A DNA stretch of 64,000 bases. Origin: Crocinitomicaceae bacterium. Its GTDB lineage: Bacteria > Bacteroidota > Bacteroidia > Flavobacteriales_D > Crocinitomicaceae. The stretch spans positions 62,001-126,000 of the forward strand of contig JADJEU010000008.1 in NCBI GenBank assembly GCA_016709005.1. The letters run 5' to 3'. The position numbers and the translations under genes were made by a program. The notes beneath the pieces are model-generated. The model did no database searches. It saw nothing but the letters and a program-made list of their open reading frames with translations, and was not told where the DNA came from. This document shows positions 41,928-50,283 of the stretch, in pieces. The stretch's first letter is position 1. Every line of letters begins with the position of its first letter.

Positions 41928-43127
41928 ATGAAACTTAAAAATCAGATTTTGTTTTCTCTAACCTGTTTAACGCTTGCTTCGAACAGTCTTGCAGTAAATA
42001 CTACCTTAAACGTCAATGCAATCGCTAATGCAGTGTTGCCAGACTCACCTGTAGAATATGAATTCCATTTCAATGGCAAGTACGATGATCTTACAATCCA
42101 AAAATTCAAAACTGGAAGAAAAGATATGGCGGGCAATGAAGAGGTGTATCTAATGCTGATTGAAACAGAAATCAAAGACACGTTTTATTTGGTTCCGGAT
42201 AATCACGTCTATCCGCTTTTTTTCAGAGAAATCAGAACTAATGAAAAGCCTGAAGTTTCAGATGATGGTTTTCGTCACGGCTATGGTTTAGGAGCCTTGC
42301 ACTATGTGATGGCGCAATCTAAAATGGCAACTATTATGCAATCCGGAACTAGTTGGGGTTTTGTAAAAGACTATGAAAAATCCGGCACTGACAGAGGGTA
42401 TATCATCCATATGGAAGAAAAAGAGCACGAGTTTTTAAAAACAGAATCTGCCAAACTTTGGGGATTAATAGAGACTTATTATTCCAGTCTTTTGGAAGGG
42501 ATCAAAGGAAAAAAGTATGATGATATGATGCGAAAAATGGATGGAAAAAAAATCATGATGCAACGAGTACAGCGTCGTGGCAATGGTAGCGATGATTATG
42601 TGGATGTACCAAAAATAACTTTCACCAGCGACGCTGCCGGAAAATTGACGGAGTTGATTCTTTGGTATCCGTTTATGGATGGAAAATATTATGACAAACC
42701 TGAATTTAAAAAAACAATCACCAAAGCGGCAAACGGTTTATTTTATGTAGAGACAAAAGATGAAGCCTTAACTGGTTTTCTGAATGGCTATTTTGTACCT
42801 TACTCAGATGGATTTTTAATTATGGGTTCACCTGTTACCGATCAATATGGCTATGGAGTAGCTGAGTGCAAAGTGTCTGCAGCGGGCATTGTCAACCCAT
42901 GGGATATGGAATTATTCAATATTCAGGAAGATGGTATGCTTTTTTACGATGAAGGAGTTCACCGTTATTTGGGAGGACTTTACTCGTCTGCTGTTTTAAA
43001 AGAATATTACAATGATTGGTGGAAAACCAAAAATGTCACTATGACATATGAACGCTCGAAAGATACCAGAGGCATCGCAATCTGGTTGCCACAGTATTAC
43101 AATGCGGTGCTGGAAACAGCTAAGTAA
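41928..43127 (+). CDS. Second tandem paralog, secreted protein of unknown function
   Basis: 399 residues, signal peptide ending SNSLA. The mature part starts NTTLNVNAIANAVLPDSPVEYEF and is very similar throughout to the gene before it: GRKDMAGNEEVYLMLIE, DTFYLVPDNHVYPLFFRE, YVMAQSKMA, KKYDDMM, YPFMDGKYYDKPEFK, EALTGFLNGYFVPY, WLPQYYNAVLETAK. No known domain, membrane helix or T9SS tail, so it is likely periplasmic. Aromatic and Asp/Lys-rich motifs repeat in both copies. It begins 33 bases after its paralog and is followed by a terminator, so the two form one unit. Confidence 0.75.
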   Translation: MKLKNQILFSLTCLTLASNSLAVNTTLNVNAIANAVLPDSPVEYEFHFNGKYDDLTIQKFKTGRKDMAGNEEVYLMLIETEIKDTFYLVPDNHVYPLFFREIRTNEKPEVSDDGFRHGYGLGALHYVMAQSKMATIMQSGTSWGFVKDYEKSGTDRGYIIHMEEKEHEFLKTESAKLWGLIETYYSSLLEGIKGKKYDDMMRKMDGKKIMMQRVQRRGNGSDDYVDVPKITFTSDAAGKLTELILWYPFMDGKYYDKPEFKKTITKAANGLFYVETKDEALTGFLNGYFVPYSDGFLIMGSPVTDQYGYGVAECKVSAAGIVNPWDMELFNIQEDGMLFYDEGVHRYLGGLYSSAVLKEYYNDWWKTKNVTMTYERSKDTRGIAIWLPQYYNAVLETAK

Positions 43128-43149
43128 TAGCCTAGATATTAAGATAAAG

Positions 43150-43178
43150 AAAGGCCGTCTTTGAAGACGGCCTTTTTT
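43150..43178 (+). terminator. Intrinsic terminator of the paralog pair
   Basis: AAGGCCGTC, short loop, GACGGCCTT followed by T residues. Confidence 0.88.
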
Positions 43179-43296
43179 GGACGAAAAATAAATCTGAACT
43201 TATTGGTTGATTATTTGGGCGTTTTCAGTTTCGCTGTTAACAATTCTAAGTAGATTAATCAGAACATAAAGCTCTCAGTCTGGTTATAAATCCGAG

Positions 43297-43304
43297 TAAC
43301 TTTG
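43297..43304 (+). promoter_or_regulatory. Predicted -7 box of sdaA
   Basis: TAACTTTG, exact TAnnTTTG, 19 bases before the ATG. Confidence 0.45.
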
Positions 43305-43323
43305 AACAAATAGAAAAAATTAA

Positions 43324-44739
43324 ATGGAAAGCATTTCGGTATTTGATGTTTTGAAAATTGGCGTGGGTCCCTCAAGTTCACATACGCTTGGACCTTGGCG
43401 AGCGACTCAAAAATTTTTACGTTTGCTTCAGGAACAACATATTCTGAAAGATGTCACCGCGATTAAAGTTGATTTATTTGGTTCACTTTCACTTACCGGA
43501 AAAGGTCATGCTACTGATTTTGCTGTAATGCTTGGTTTGAGTGGTGAAGATCCTGAATACATTCAGGTTAGTGCTATTCAGGCAATCATTGATTCAATTA
43601 AATCAAGTCATTCGTTAAAACTGAATGGAGAATATGTGGTTCAATTTAATCCGGAAACAGCTATTGTATTCAACCGAAACTTTTTACCCTTCCATGCTAA
43701 TGGCATGACGTTAACTGCAAAGGTTGGTGACAAAGAAATAGCTGAGACTTATTATTCAGTAGGCGGTGGATTTATTGTTCAGGAAAATCAAAATGAATCA
43801 GAACAATCCAAACGTCATATTTTTCCTTATCCTGTTTTTAAGGCAACTGAATTGATTGAACATTGTGTTAAAACCGGAAAAATAATTTCAGAGGTTGTGA
43901 TGGAAAATGAAAAATCTATTCGACCAGAAGAACAAATTAATTCAGAACTCATTCGCATCTGGACAACGATGCTGGAATGTATGTATACAGGTTGTCATCA
44001 GGAAGGAATTTTGCCCGGTGGTCTGAATGTGAAGCGACGCGCTTACGATCTACATCAAAATTTAAAAAGTGATTTGTCCTATTCCAATCCTCAAGAGTGG
44101 TTAGGTGTGATTCGTCAGACTGAAGTGAAGTTCAGACAAATTCTTAAATGGGTGAGTTGTTTTGCGCTTTCTGTTAATGAAGTGAATGCGTCTTTAGGCA
44201 GAGTTGTAACCGCACCAACAAATGGAAGTGCAGGTGTGATTCCGGCAGTATTGATGTATTATCTGGTGATTGAAAATCATGAAGCAGATGAAAAACACAT
44301 TCGTCAATTTTTATTGGTTGCGGGCGAGTTGGGAAGTATCTTCAAAAAAGGAGCGACGATTAGCGCCGCAATGGGTGGATGTCAGGCAGAGATTGGCGTA
44401 TCCAGTGCAATGGCAGCCGCTGCGCTTTGCGAATTAATGGGAGGAACACCCGAACAAGTTTTGATTGCTGCAGAAATTGCAATGGAACATCATTTAGGTT
44501 TGACCTGTGATCCAATTGGTGGACTAGTTCAAATTCCTTGCATCGAACGAAATGCAATGGGTGCAATCAAAGCAATCAACGCTGCTGAACTTGCACTTGA
44601 AACAGATGTGAAAAATGTAAAAGTTCCGTTAGACAAAGTAATCGACACCATGTGGCAGACCGCCAAAGACATGAATTCAAAATACAAAGAAACCAGTGAG
44701 GGTGGGTTGGCCGTTGCGGTGAATATTAGTGATTGTTAG
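43324..44739 (+). CDS. sdaA: L-serine ammonia-lyase (iron-sulfur type, single chain)
   Basis: A 471-residue enzyme deaminating L-serine to pyruvate and ammonia. The N-terminal beta domain starts SVFDVLKIGVGPSSSHTLGPW, the family signature; the catalytic alpha domain has APTNGSAGVIPAVLMYYL, MGGCQAEIGVSSAMAAAALCEL and EHHLGLTCDPIGGLVQIPC, whose Cys residues bind the 4Fe-4S cluster. Both domains are in one chain, as in E. coli SdaA. It is transcribed alone between two terminators. Confidence 0.95.
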   Translation: MESISVFDVLKIGVGPSSSHTLGPWRATQKFLRLLQEQHILKDVTAIKVDLFGSLSLTGKGHATDFAVMLGLSGEDPEYIQVSAIQAIIDSIKSSHSLKLNGEYVVQFNPETAIVFNRNFLPFHANGMTLTAKVGDKEIAETYYSVGGGFIVQENQNESEQSKRHIFPYPVFKATELIEHCVKTGKIISEVVMENEKSIRPEEQINSELIRIWTTMLECMYTGCHQEGILPGGLNVKRRAYDLHQNLKSDLSYSNPQEWLGVIRQTEVKFRQILKWVSCFALSVNEVNASLGRVVTAPTNGSAGVIPAVLMYYLVIENHEADEKHIRQFLLVAGELGSIFKKGATISAAMGGCQAEIGVSSAMAAAALCELMGGTPEQVLIAAEIAMEHHLGLTCDPIGGLVQIPCIERNAMGAIKAINAAELALETDVKNVKVPLDKVIDTMWQTAKDMNSKYKETSEGGLAVAVNISDC

Positions 44740-44774
44740 AATCAGATTTTTTGAAAAAAATAATATCGAAAAAA

Positions 44775-44805
44775 AAACGCCCGAACAAATGTCCGGGCGT
44801 TTTTC
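44775..44805. terminator. Intrinsic terminator between sdaA and pnp
   Basis: AAAAACGCCCG, loop, CGGGCGTTTTT. A-run and T-run on opposite sides make it usable from both strands. Confidence 0.88.
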
Positions 44806-44825
44806 AATCTTATAAAAACAAATTA

Positions 44826-46964
44826 TTAATTCTCTGCCTTCTCAGGTTTCGGTAACAAAACCTTACGTGACAATTTGTATTTTTTTGTTTTTTCGTCTTG
44901 TCCAATTACTTTGAATTTAACGACATCACCTTCTTTCACTGAATCCTCACATTTTTCTAATCTGCGGTGTTCCAATTCTGAAATGTGAATCAAACCATCT
45001 GTGCCTGGAAGAATTTCTACAAACACTCCGTATGACTGAATTGATTTTACTTTTCCTTCATATTCTTGTCCAATTTCAACAGTAGGAGGGAAAGCAATCA
45101 AACGAATTCTGCGAACTGCTTCTTTCATATCGTCACCGTTCGCAGCAAGAATTTGTACACTTCCTTCTCCGGTACCAGGTACTTCTTCAATGGTGATTGT
45201 TGTTTTTGTGTCTTTCTGTAATTGCTGAATGATTTTTCCACCTGGTCCGATGATCGCACCAATGTATTCGTTTGGTACAAGGAATCCTTCAATGCGCGGA
45301 GCATGTGATTTCATCTCTTGTCTTGGTTCAGGTAATGTTTTCAGAATTTCTCCTAAAATGTGCAAACGACCAGCTTTAGCTTGTTCAAGTGCTTTGGTCA
45401 ATACTTCAAATGAAAGACCATCAACTTTAATGTCCATTTGACAAGCAGTGATTCCATCTTTTGTTCCGCACACTTTAAAATCCATATCTCCTAAATGATC
45501 TTCATCACCTAAGATATCTGAAAGGATGGCATATTTTCCTGTTCCGTCAGTGATCAATCCCATCGCAATTCCAGATACTGGTTTTTTGATTTGAACACCA
45601 CCGTCCATCAAAGCTAATGTACCTGCGCAAACAGTTGCCATCGAAGATGAACCGTTTGATTCAAGAATATCAGAAACGATACGAACTGTATAAACGTTAT
45701 CATCCGGCAACATATTTTTCAAAGCACGCAAGGCTAAATTTCCGTGACCAATTTCACGACGTGAAACACCTCTGCTTGGTTTTGCTTCACCAGTAGAGAA
45801 TGGTGGAAAGTTGTAGTGTAGCATGAATTTTTCAAAACGTTTGTCAGCAGCGCTGTCAATCATTTGCTCATCTAATTTTCCACCTAAGGTTAATGTCGTT
45901 AATGATTGAGTTTCTCCACGTGTGAAGATTGCAGAACCATGTGCAGAAGGAATGTAATCAACCTCTGACCAGATTGGTCTGATTTGATCCATTTTTCTTC
46001 CGTCCAAACGAATCTGCTCATCCAACATAACGCGGCGAACTGCTTCTTTTTTTGTTTTGCTGAAATATTCACTGATGAATGGTGCTTCAACTTCTAATTG
46101 CTCAGGAGTTAAAGATGCTTTGTATTCATCTTTTATCGCACCAAATAATTCAGTACGTTTTTCTTTTGAAGCATTTCCGGCACGCGCAACTTCTTTACAT
46201 TTTTCAAAGGTTGCTGCGTGAATTTTTGCTTTTACTTCTTCATTATGTGTTTCGTGAGAGTATTCACGTTTTACTTTTGCTTTATCAACTTCAGCTGCAA
46301 GTGCAAGCTGGAATTCGCATTGTTTTTTGATAGATGCGTGTGCAACTTTGATAATCTCAACCATGTCTGATTCCGAAATCTCATGCATTTCACCTTCAAG
46401 CATGACAACATTTTCTGCTGTACCTGCAATCATAACATCTACGTCAGATTTTGCAAACTCTTCAAATGTTGGGTTGATGATCCATTTGCCATCTACGCGT
46501 CCAACACGTACTTCTGACATCGGTCCGTTGAATGGAATATCAGAAACTGCAATAGCTGCAGAAGCTGCTAATCCGCACATTGAATCTGGCATGTTAATTC
46601 CGTCAAATGAAATCAACTGCATCATCAATTGAGTGTCTGCGTGATAATCATCCGGAAATAAAGGACGCAATGCACGATCCACTAAACGCATAATCAAAAT
46701 CTCATCATCTGATGGACGACCTTCACGTTTCAAATAACCACCTGGAATTTTTCCGTTAGCTGCAAATTTTTCTTTGTAATCTACTGTGAGGGGTAAAAAA
46801 TCTACACCTTCTTTTGCTTCTTTAGCAGATACTACGGTTGAAAGAATCATGGTTCCACCACATCTTACAACAACAGCGCCATCGGCTAATTTTGCAAGCT
46901 TACCAGTTTCGACCGAGATCTCTCTTCCGTTACCGGCATCAATTGTTTTTGTTACTATTTTCAT
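44826..46964 (-). CDS. pnp: Polyribonucleotide nucleotidyltransferase
   Basis: A 712-residue PNPase: 3'-5' phosphorolytic RNA decay in the cytosol, a trimer in the family. Two RNase PH domains (GGTMILSTVVSAKEAKEGVDF; GRKMDQIRPIWSEVDYIPSAHGSAIFTRGETQ) flank the alpha-helical linker. The active-site SDILGDEDHLGDMDFKV region is intact. The KH domain (IGAIIGPGGKIIQQLQ) and the S1 domain (GQEYEGKVKSIQSYGVFVEILPG) complete the C-terminus. It lies downstream of rpsO as in most bacteria, but a terminator and two palindromic repeats separate them. Confidence 0.97.
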   Translation of the reverse strand: MKIVTKTIDAGNGREISVETGKLAKLADGAVVVRCGGTMILSTVVSAKEAKEGVDFLPLTVDYKEKFAANGKIPGGYLKREGRPSDDEILIMRLVDRALRPLFPDDYHADTQLMMQLISFDGINMPDSMCGLAASAAIAVSDIPFNGPMSEVRVGRVDGKWIINPTFEEFAKSDVDVMIAGTAENVVMLEGEMHEISESDMVEIIKVAHASIKKQCEFQLALAAEVDKAKVKREYSHETHNEEVKAKIHAATFEKCKEVARAGNASKEKRTELFGAIKDEYKASLTPEQLEVEAPFISEYFSKTKKEAVRRVMLDEQIRLDGRKMDQIRPIWSEVDYIPSAHGSAIFTRGETQSLTTLTLGGKLDEQMIDSAADKRFEKFMLHYNFPPFSTGEAKPSRGVSRREIGHGNLALRALKNMLPDDNVYTVRIVSDILESNGSSSMATVCAGTLALMDGGVQIKKPVSGIAMGLITDGTGKYAILSDILGDEDHLGDMDFKVCGTKDGITACQMDIKVDGLSFEVLTKALEQAKAGRLHILGEILKTLPEPRQEMKSHAPRIEGFLVPNEYIGAIIGPGGKIIQQLQKDTKTTITIEEVPGTGEGSVQILAANGDDMKEAVRRIRLIAFPPTVEIGQEYEGKVKSIQSYGVFVEILPGTDGLIHISELEHRRLEKCEDSVKEGDVVKFKVIGQDEKTKKYKLSRKVLLPKPEKAEN

Positions 46965-47034
46965 ACTTCTTGTTTTTAAACCGGGGGCTTCTTTTGTCCC
47001 GATTTTATGGTTGTTTAATTGTTACTCTTCAAGT

Positions 47035-47075
47035 GGTGGCTTCGGCGGAGTTTATCCTGAGGAAGCTCAGCCACC
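47035..47075. repeat. REP-like palindrome A
   Basis: Arms GGTGGCT and AGCCACC around a longer loop that contains TTCGGC and GAAGCTC. Same family as copies at 47101, 62629 and 62805. Confidence 0.7.
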
Positions 47076-47100
47076 TTTTATTCTCGCTCCATCTTGATCC

Positions 47101-47123
47101 GGTCACTGGGCGCCGAAGTGACC
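47101..47123. repeat. REP-like palindrome B
   Basis: Arms GGTCACT and AGTGACC with loop GGGCGCCGA. The arm bases differ from copy A but still pair. Confidence 0.75.
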
Positions 47124-47129
47124 ACTAAC

Positions 47130-47168
47130 AAAAAAGGCAATTGAAATCAAAATTCCAATTGCCCCTTT
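47130..47168 (-). terminator. Intrinsic terminator of rpsO
   Basis: On the minus strand: GGCAATTG, a 12-base loop, CAATTGCC, then TTTTTT. It lies 24 bases after the rpsO stop and before pnp. Confidence 0.8.
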
Positions 47169-47191
47169 TATACTTTTAATCGTGTTCAGAA

Positions 47192-47461
47192 TTATCTTCT
47201 TAAATCGAGTTCTTTTACAATTGCTCTGTAGCGCTCGATGTCTTTTGCTTTCAAATAATCAAGAAGACTTCTTCTTTTACCTACTAGTAACTGAAGTGAA
47301 CGTTGAGTTCCAAAGTCTTTTTTGTTTGTTTTCAAGTGCTCAGTAAGGTGGGCAATGCGGAATGTGAATAACGCAATTTGTCCTTCTGAACTTCCAGTAT
47401 CGGTTGCACCTTTACCGTGTTTTTTAAAAAATTCTGCTTTCTTTTCTTTTGATAAATACAT
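47192..47461 (-). CDS. rpsO: 30S ribosomal protein S15
   Basis: 89 residues, the normal length. Contains the conserved HGKGATDTGSSEGQIALFTFRI, HLTEHLKTNKKDFGTQRSL and LVGKRRSLLDYLKAKDIERY segments (read across 16S rRNA-binding helices). It is a primary binder of the 30S platform. A TATCTTTG box is 60 bases upstream of the start, leaving a leader long enough for feedback control by S15, though no particular structure was established. Confidence 0.97.
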   Translation of the reverse strand: MYLSKEKKAEFFKKHGKGATDTGSSEGQIALFTFRIAHLTEHLKTNKKDFGTQRSLQLLVGKRRSLLDYLKAKDIERYRAIVKELDLRR

Positions 47462-47521
47462 GCCAATATTAATTTAATGATTCTTATGTAATTTATGTCT
47501 GCCTTACCTTAAGACAGGGCG

Positions 47522-47529
47522 CAAAGATA
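47522..47529 (-). promoter_or_regulatory. Predicted -7 box of rpsO
   Basis: TATCTTTG on the minus strand, exact TAnnTTTG, about 60 bases before the ATG. Confidence 0.42.
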
Positions 47530-47568
47530 GTAATAAATTCAAAAGTGAATGAGATTCTTAGAAAAATC

Positions 47569-48414
47569 CTAGTTTTTAATCATTTTAAGCAGATGGCTGA
47601 TCTTCTCTTTCAGATCTTTACGCTCTACAATTAAATCTAAAAATCCGTGTTCCAAAAGGAATTCGGCGGTTTGGAAACCTTCCGGTAAATCTCTTCCAAT
47701 GGTTTCTTTTACAACGCGAGGACCGGCAAATCCAATCAATGCATTTGGCTCTGAGATATTCAAATCACCCAGCATCGCAAAAGAGGCTGTAACACCACCT
47801 GTCGTTGGGTCCGTTAATAAAGAGATATAAGGAAGTTTTGCATCAGACAATTGAACCAGTTTAGCAGAGGTTTTAGCCATTTGCATTAAAGACAATCCTG
47901 CTTCCATCATACGCGCACCACCTGATTTAGAGATAATCATAAAAGGGCAGTTCAATTCGATTGCCTTGTCAATAGCGCGTGCAATTTTTTCTCCTACTAC
48001 AGAACCCATCGATCCGCCAATGAACTTAAAATCCATAGCGGCAATCACAAATTCTTCTTTGTTCATTTTTCCGTGTGCCACACGAATAGCATCATCCATG
48101 CCTGTTTTTGCGCGCTCGTTTTTAATACGATCGACATACTTTTTTGTGTCTTCAAACCCAAGAGGATCACCCGCAAACAAACCTTTGGAAAATTCAGTCC
48201 ACTTACCGTTATCGAAAAAGATTTGAAAATAATCCAAAGCGCTTATACGTTCGTGATGACCGCAGGTGACGCAAACGTGAAGTGATTTTTCGTGATCATC
48301 ATGTGCAACAACCGATTTACATTTCGGGCATTTATACCACAAGCCTTCCGGCGTTTCTTTTTTCTCTGCTGTTGAAGTTACAATCCCTTCTTTCTTCCTG
48401 GTAAACCAACCCAT
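47569..48414 (-). CDS. accD: Acetyl-CoA carboxylase carboxyltransferase subunit beta
   Basis: 281 residues. The N-terminal zinc ribbon has four Cys in two CxxC pairs (WYKCPKCKS and CVTCGHHER). The carboxyltransferase crotonase-like fold follows, with KSGGARMMEAGLSLMQMAKT, LTDPTTGGVTASFAMLGD and IGFAGPRVVKETI. Together with AccA it transfers carboxyl from biotin to acetyl-CoA, the first committed step of fatty acid synthesis. It lies 28 bases after the aldolase gene and is likely co-transcribed. Confidence 0.96.
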   Translation of the reverse strand: MGWFTRKKEGIVTSTAEKKETPEGLWYKCPKCKSVVAHDDHEKSLHVCVTCGHHERISALDYFQIFFDNGKWTEFSKGLFAGDPLGFEDTKKYVDRIKNERAKTGMDDAIRVAHGKMNKEEFVIAAMDFKFIGGSMGSVVGEKIARAIDKAIELNCPFMIISKSGGARMMEAGLSLMQMAKTSAKLVQLSDAKLPYISLLTDPTTGGVTASFAMLGDLNISEPNALIGFAGPRVVKETIGRDLPEGFQTAEFLLEHGFLDLIVERKDLKEKISHLLKMIKN

Positions 48415-48442
48415 AGTAACAGTGTTTTAATAAAAATAACAA

Positions 48443-49507
48443 TTAAGCAATGGTGATTGTTTTGTCAAGATACACGTCCTGAATAGCATTCAAAAGTGCA
48501 ATACCATCTTTCATGTCTTTCTGGAAAGCTTTTCTTCCAGATATCAAACCGTGACCTGCTGCACGTTTGTTGATAACAGCAGTTTTAATTGCTTCCTGCA
48601 TATCAGATACACCACTTCCAGTTGAAGCACCGCCTGAGTTGATTAAGCCGTTGCGGCCCATGTAGCAATTAGCAACCTGATATCTGCACAAATCAATTGG
48701 ATGATCTGTAGTCAATTCTGAATAAACTTTTGGATGTGTTTTACCAAAGTTAACAGCATTATATCCGCCGTTGTTTTCTGGTAATTTTTGTTTGATGATA
48801 TCAGCCTGAATGGTTACTCCTAAATGATTTGCCTGAGCCGTTAAGTCAGTTGAGGTATGATAATCCACGCCGTCTTTTTTGAAAGCATTGTTTCTCAAAT
48901 AACACCAAAGAATTGTTGGCATTCCTAATTCATGTGCGCGTTCAAAAGCACGGGCAACATCAATAATTTGTTGTTCTGATTCAGGTGATCCAAAATAAAT
49001 AGTTGCACCAACAGCAGTTGCACCTAAGTTCCAAGCCTCATCTACTGAACCAAATTCAATTTGATTATAGGTATTTGGATATGACAAAAACTCGTTGTGA
49101 TTCAATTTTACAATGAATGGAATTTTATGTGCGTATTTTCTAGCGCATGATGCTAACACACCAAAAGTAGAAGCTACGGCGTTACAGCCACCGTCAACAG
49201 CAAGTTTTACAATGTTTTCCGGATCAAAGAAAATAGGGTTTGGCGCAAATGATGCTCCGGCAGAATGTTCAATGCCTTGATCAACTGGTAGAATTGAAAC
49301 ATATCCTGTTCCTGCCAAACGGCCGTGATTGTAAATTGCTTCAAGGTTTCTCAACACCTGAGGATTACGATTTGTCTGACCAAAACAACGGTCTACAAAG
49401 TCAGCACCGGGCAGGTGAATGAGATTTTTGGAGATAGTTTTGCACTCGTGTGTTAGAAGATCTTCTCCTTCTTTACCTAGAATTTCAATTACTTTGCTTG
49501 ATGCCAT
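48443..49507 (-). CDS. fbaB: Class I fructose-bisphosphate aldolase (DeoC/FbaB type)
   Basis: A 354-residue TIM-barrel aldolase that interconverts fructose-1,6-bisphosphate with DHAP and glyceraldehyde-3-phosphate. Family features are GYVSILPVDQGIEHSAGASF near residue 75, PFIVKLNHNEFLSYP with a barrel Lys, GATAVGATIYFGSPES, and SGGASTGSGVSDMQEAI, a phosphate-binding loop near the end. The Schiff-base Lys was not pinpointed with certainty. It has the best consensus promoter in this part of the window. Confidence 0.93.
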   Translation of the reverse strand: MASSKVIEILGKEGEDLLTHECKTISKNLIHLPGADFVDRCFGQTNRNPQVLRNLEAIYNHGRLAGTGYVSILPVDQGIEHSAGASFAPNPIFFDPENIVKLAVDGGCNAVASTFGVLASCARKYAHKIPFIVKLNHNEFLSYPNTYNQIEFGSVDEAWNLGATAVGATIYFGSPESEQQIIDVARAFERAHELGMPTILWCYLRNNAFKKDGVDYHTSTDLTAQANHLGVTIQADIIKQKLPENNGGYNAVNFGKTHPKVYSELTTDHPIDLCRYQVANCYMGRNGLINSGGASTGSGVSDMQEAIKTAVINKRAAGHGLISGRKAFQKDMKDGIALLNAIQDVYLDKTITIA

Positions 49508-49533
49508 GAGATGTTTAAATAAAAAACAGGTGG

Positions 49534-49566
49534 CAAAATTAATAAAACTTTCGATTTAAGGCAAAA
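49534..49566 (-). promoter_or_regulatory. Predicted promoter of the aldolase-accD unit
   Basis: On the minus strand: TTTTG (49562-49566), 20 bases, TAATTTTG (49534-49541), then 26 bases to the ATG. Confidence 0.65.
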
Positions 49567-49569
49567 GTC

Positions 49570-50274
49570 TTATTTCACAGATTGTAATGATTGAATCTTA
49601 TCTTGAATGATTGTCAGCGCAAGTTCAAGCTGCTCAGCACGATTCAACTCAGAATTATCAATTTCAATTGCATCCTCGGCTTTTCGTAAGGGCGCTATTT
49701 CGCGGGTCATATCAATGTGATCTCGTTGAGCAAGGCTTTTTTTAACATCATCCAGACTTACATTTTCGCCTTTTTCAAGTAATTCAATTAATCTGCGTTG
49801 TGCTCTGATTTCATTGGAAGCAGTCATGAATAATTTTACTTCAGCTTTCGGAAAAACAACGGTTCCAATATCACGGCCATCCATTACTACGCGACCTTCT
49901 ATACCCATTTGCTGCTGAATAGCAACCATTTTCTCACGCACTTCTTTAATAGCACTAATAGGACTTACCTGTTTTGAAATTAACGATGAGCGAATATCTT
50001 TTTCAACATTGACGCCGTTTAGGTACGTTTCAGATTTTTGAGTTTCAGTATTAAATGCAAAACGGATTTGTGTATTTTCTAATTCATCAATGACTTGAGA
50101 TGTAATATAAGCGCCATCTTTCAAAATACCTCTATTCATTAAATGCAGCGTAAATGCCCGATACATAGCACCGCTATCTACATAAACATAATTGAGTTCA
50201 TTGGCAATTTCTTTTGCCAGCGTGCTTTTGCCGCAAGATGAGTATCCGTCTATTGCAATGGTGAGAAATTTCAC
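49570..50274 (-). CDS. cmk: Cytidylate kinase
   Basis: A 234-residue kinase phosphorylating CMP and dCMP. It has P-loop IDGYSSCGKSTLAKEIA near residue 8, VYVDSGAMYRAFTLH, VVMDGRDIGTVVFP and a C-terminal RDHIDMTREIAPLRKAEDA segment, all diagnostic. It lies nine bases after the histidine kinase stop, so they likely share a transcript. Confidence 0.96.
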   Translation of the reverse strand: MKFLTIAIDGYSSCGKSTLAKEIANELNYVYVDSGAMYRAFTLHLMNRGILKDGAYITSQVIDELENTQIRFAFNTETQKSETYLNGVNVEKDIRSSLISKQVSPISAIKEVREKMVAIQQQMGIEGRVVMDGRDIGTVVFPKAEVKLFMTASNEIRAQRRLIELLEKGENVSLDDVKKSLAQRDHIDMTREIAPLRKAEDAIEIDNSELNRAEQLELALTIIQDKIQSLQSVK

Positions 50275-50283
50275 AGTATAAAA

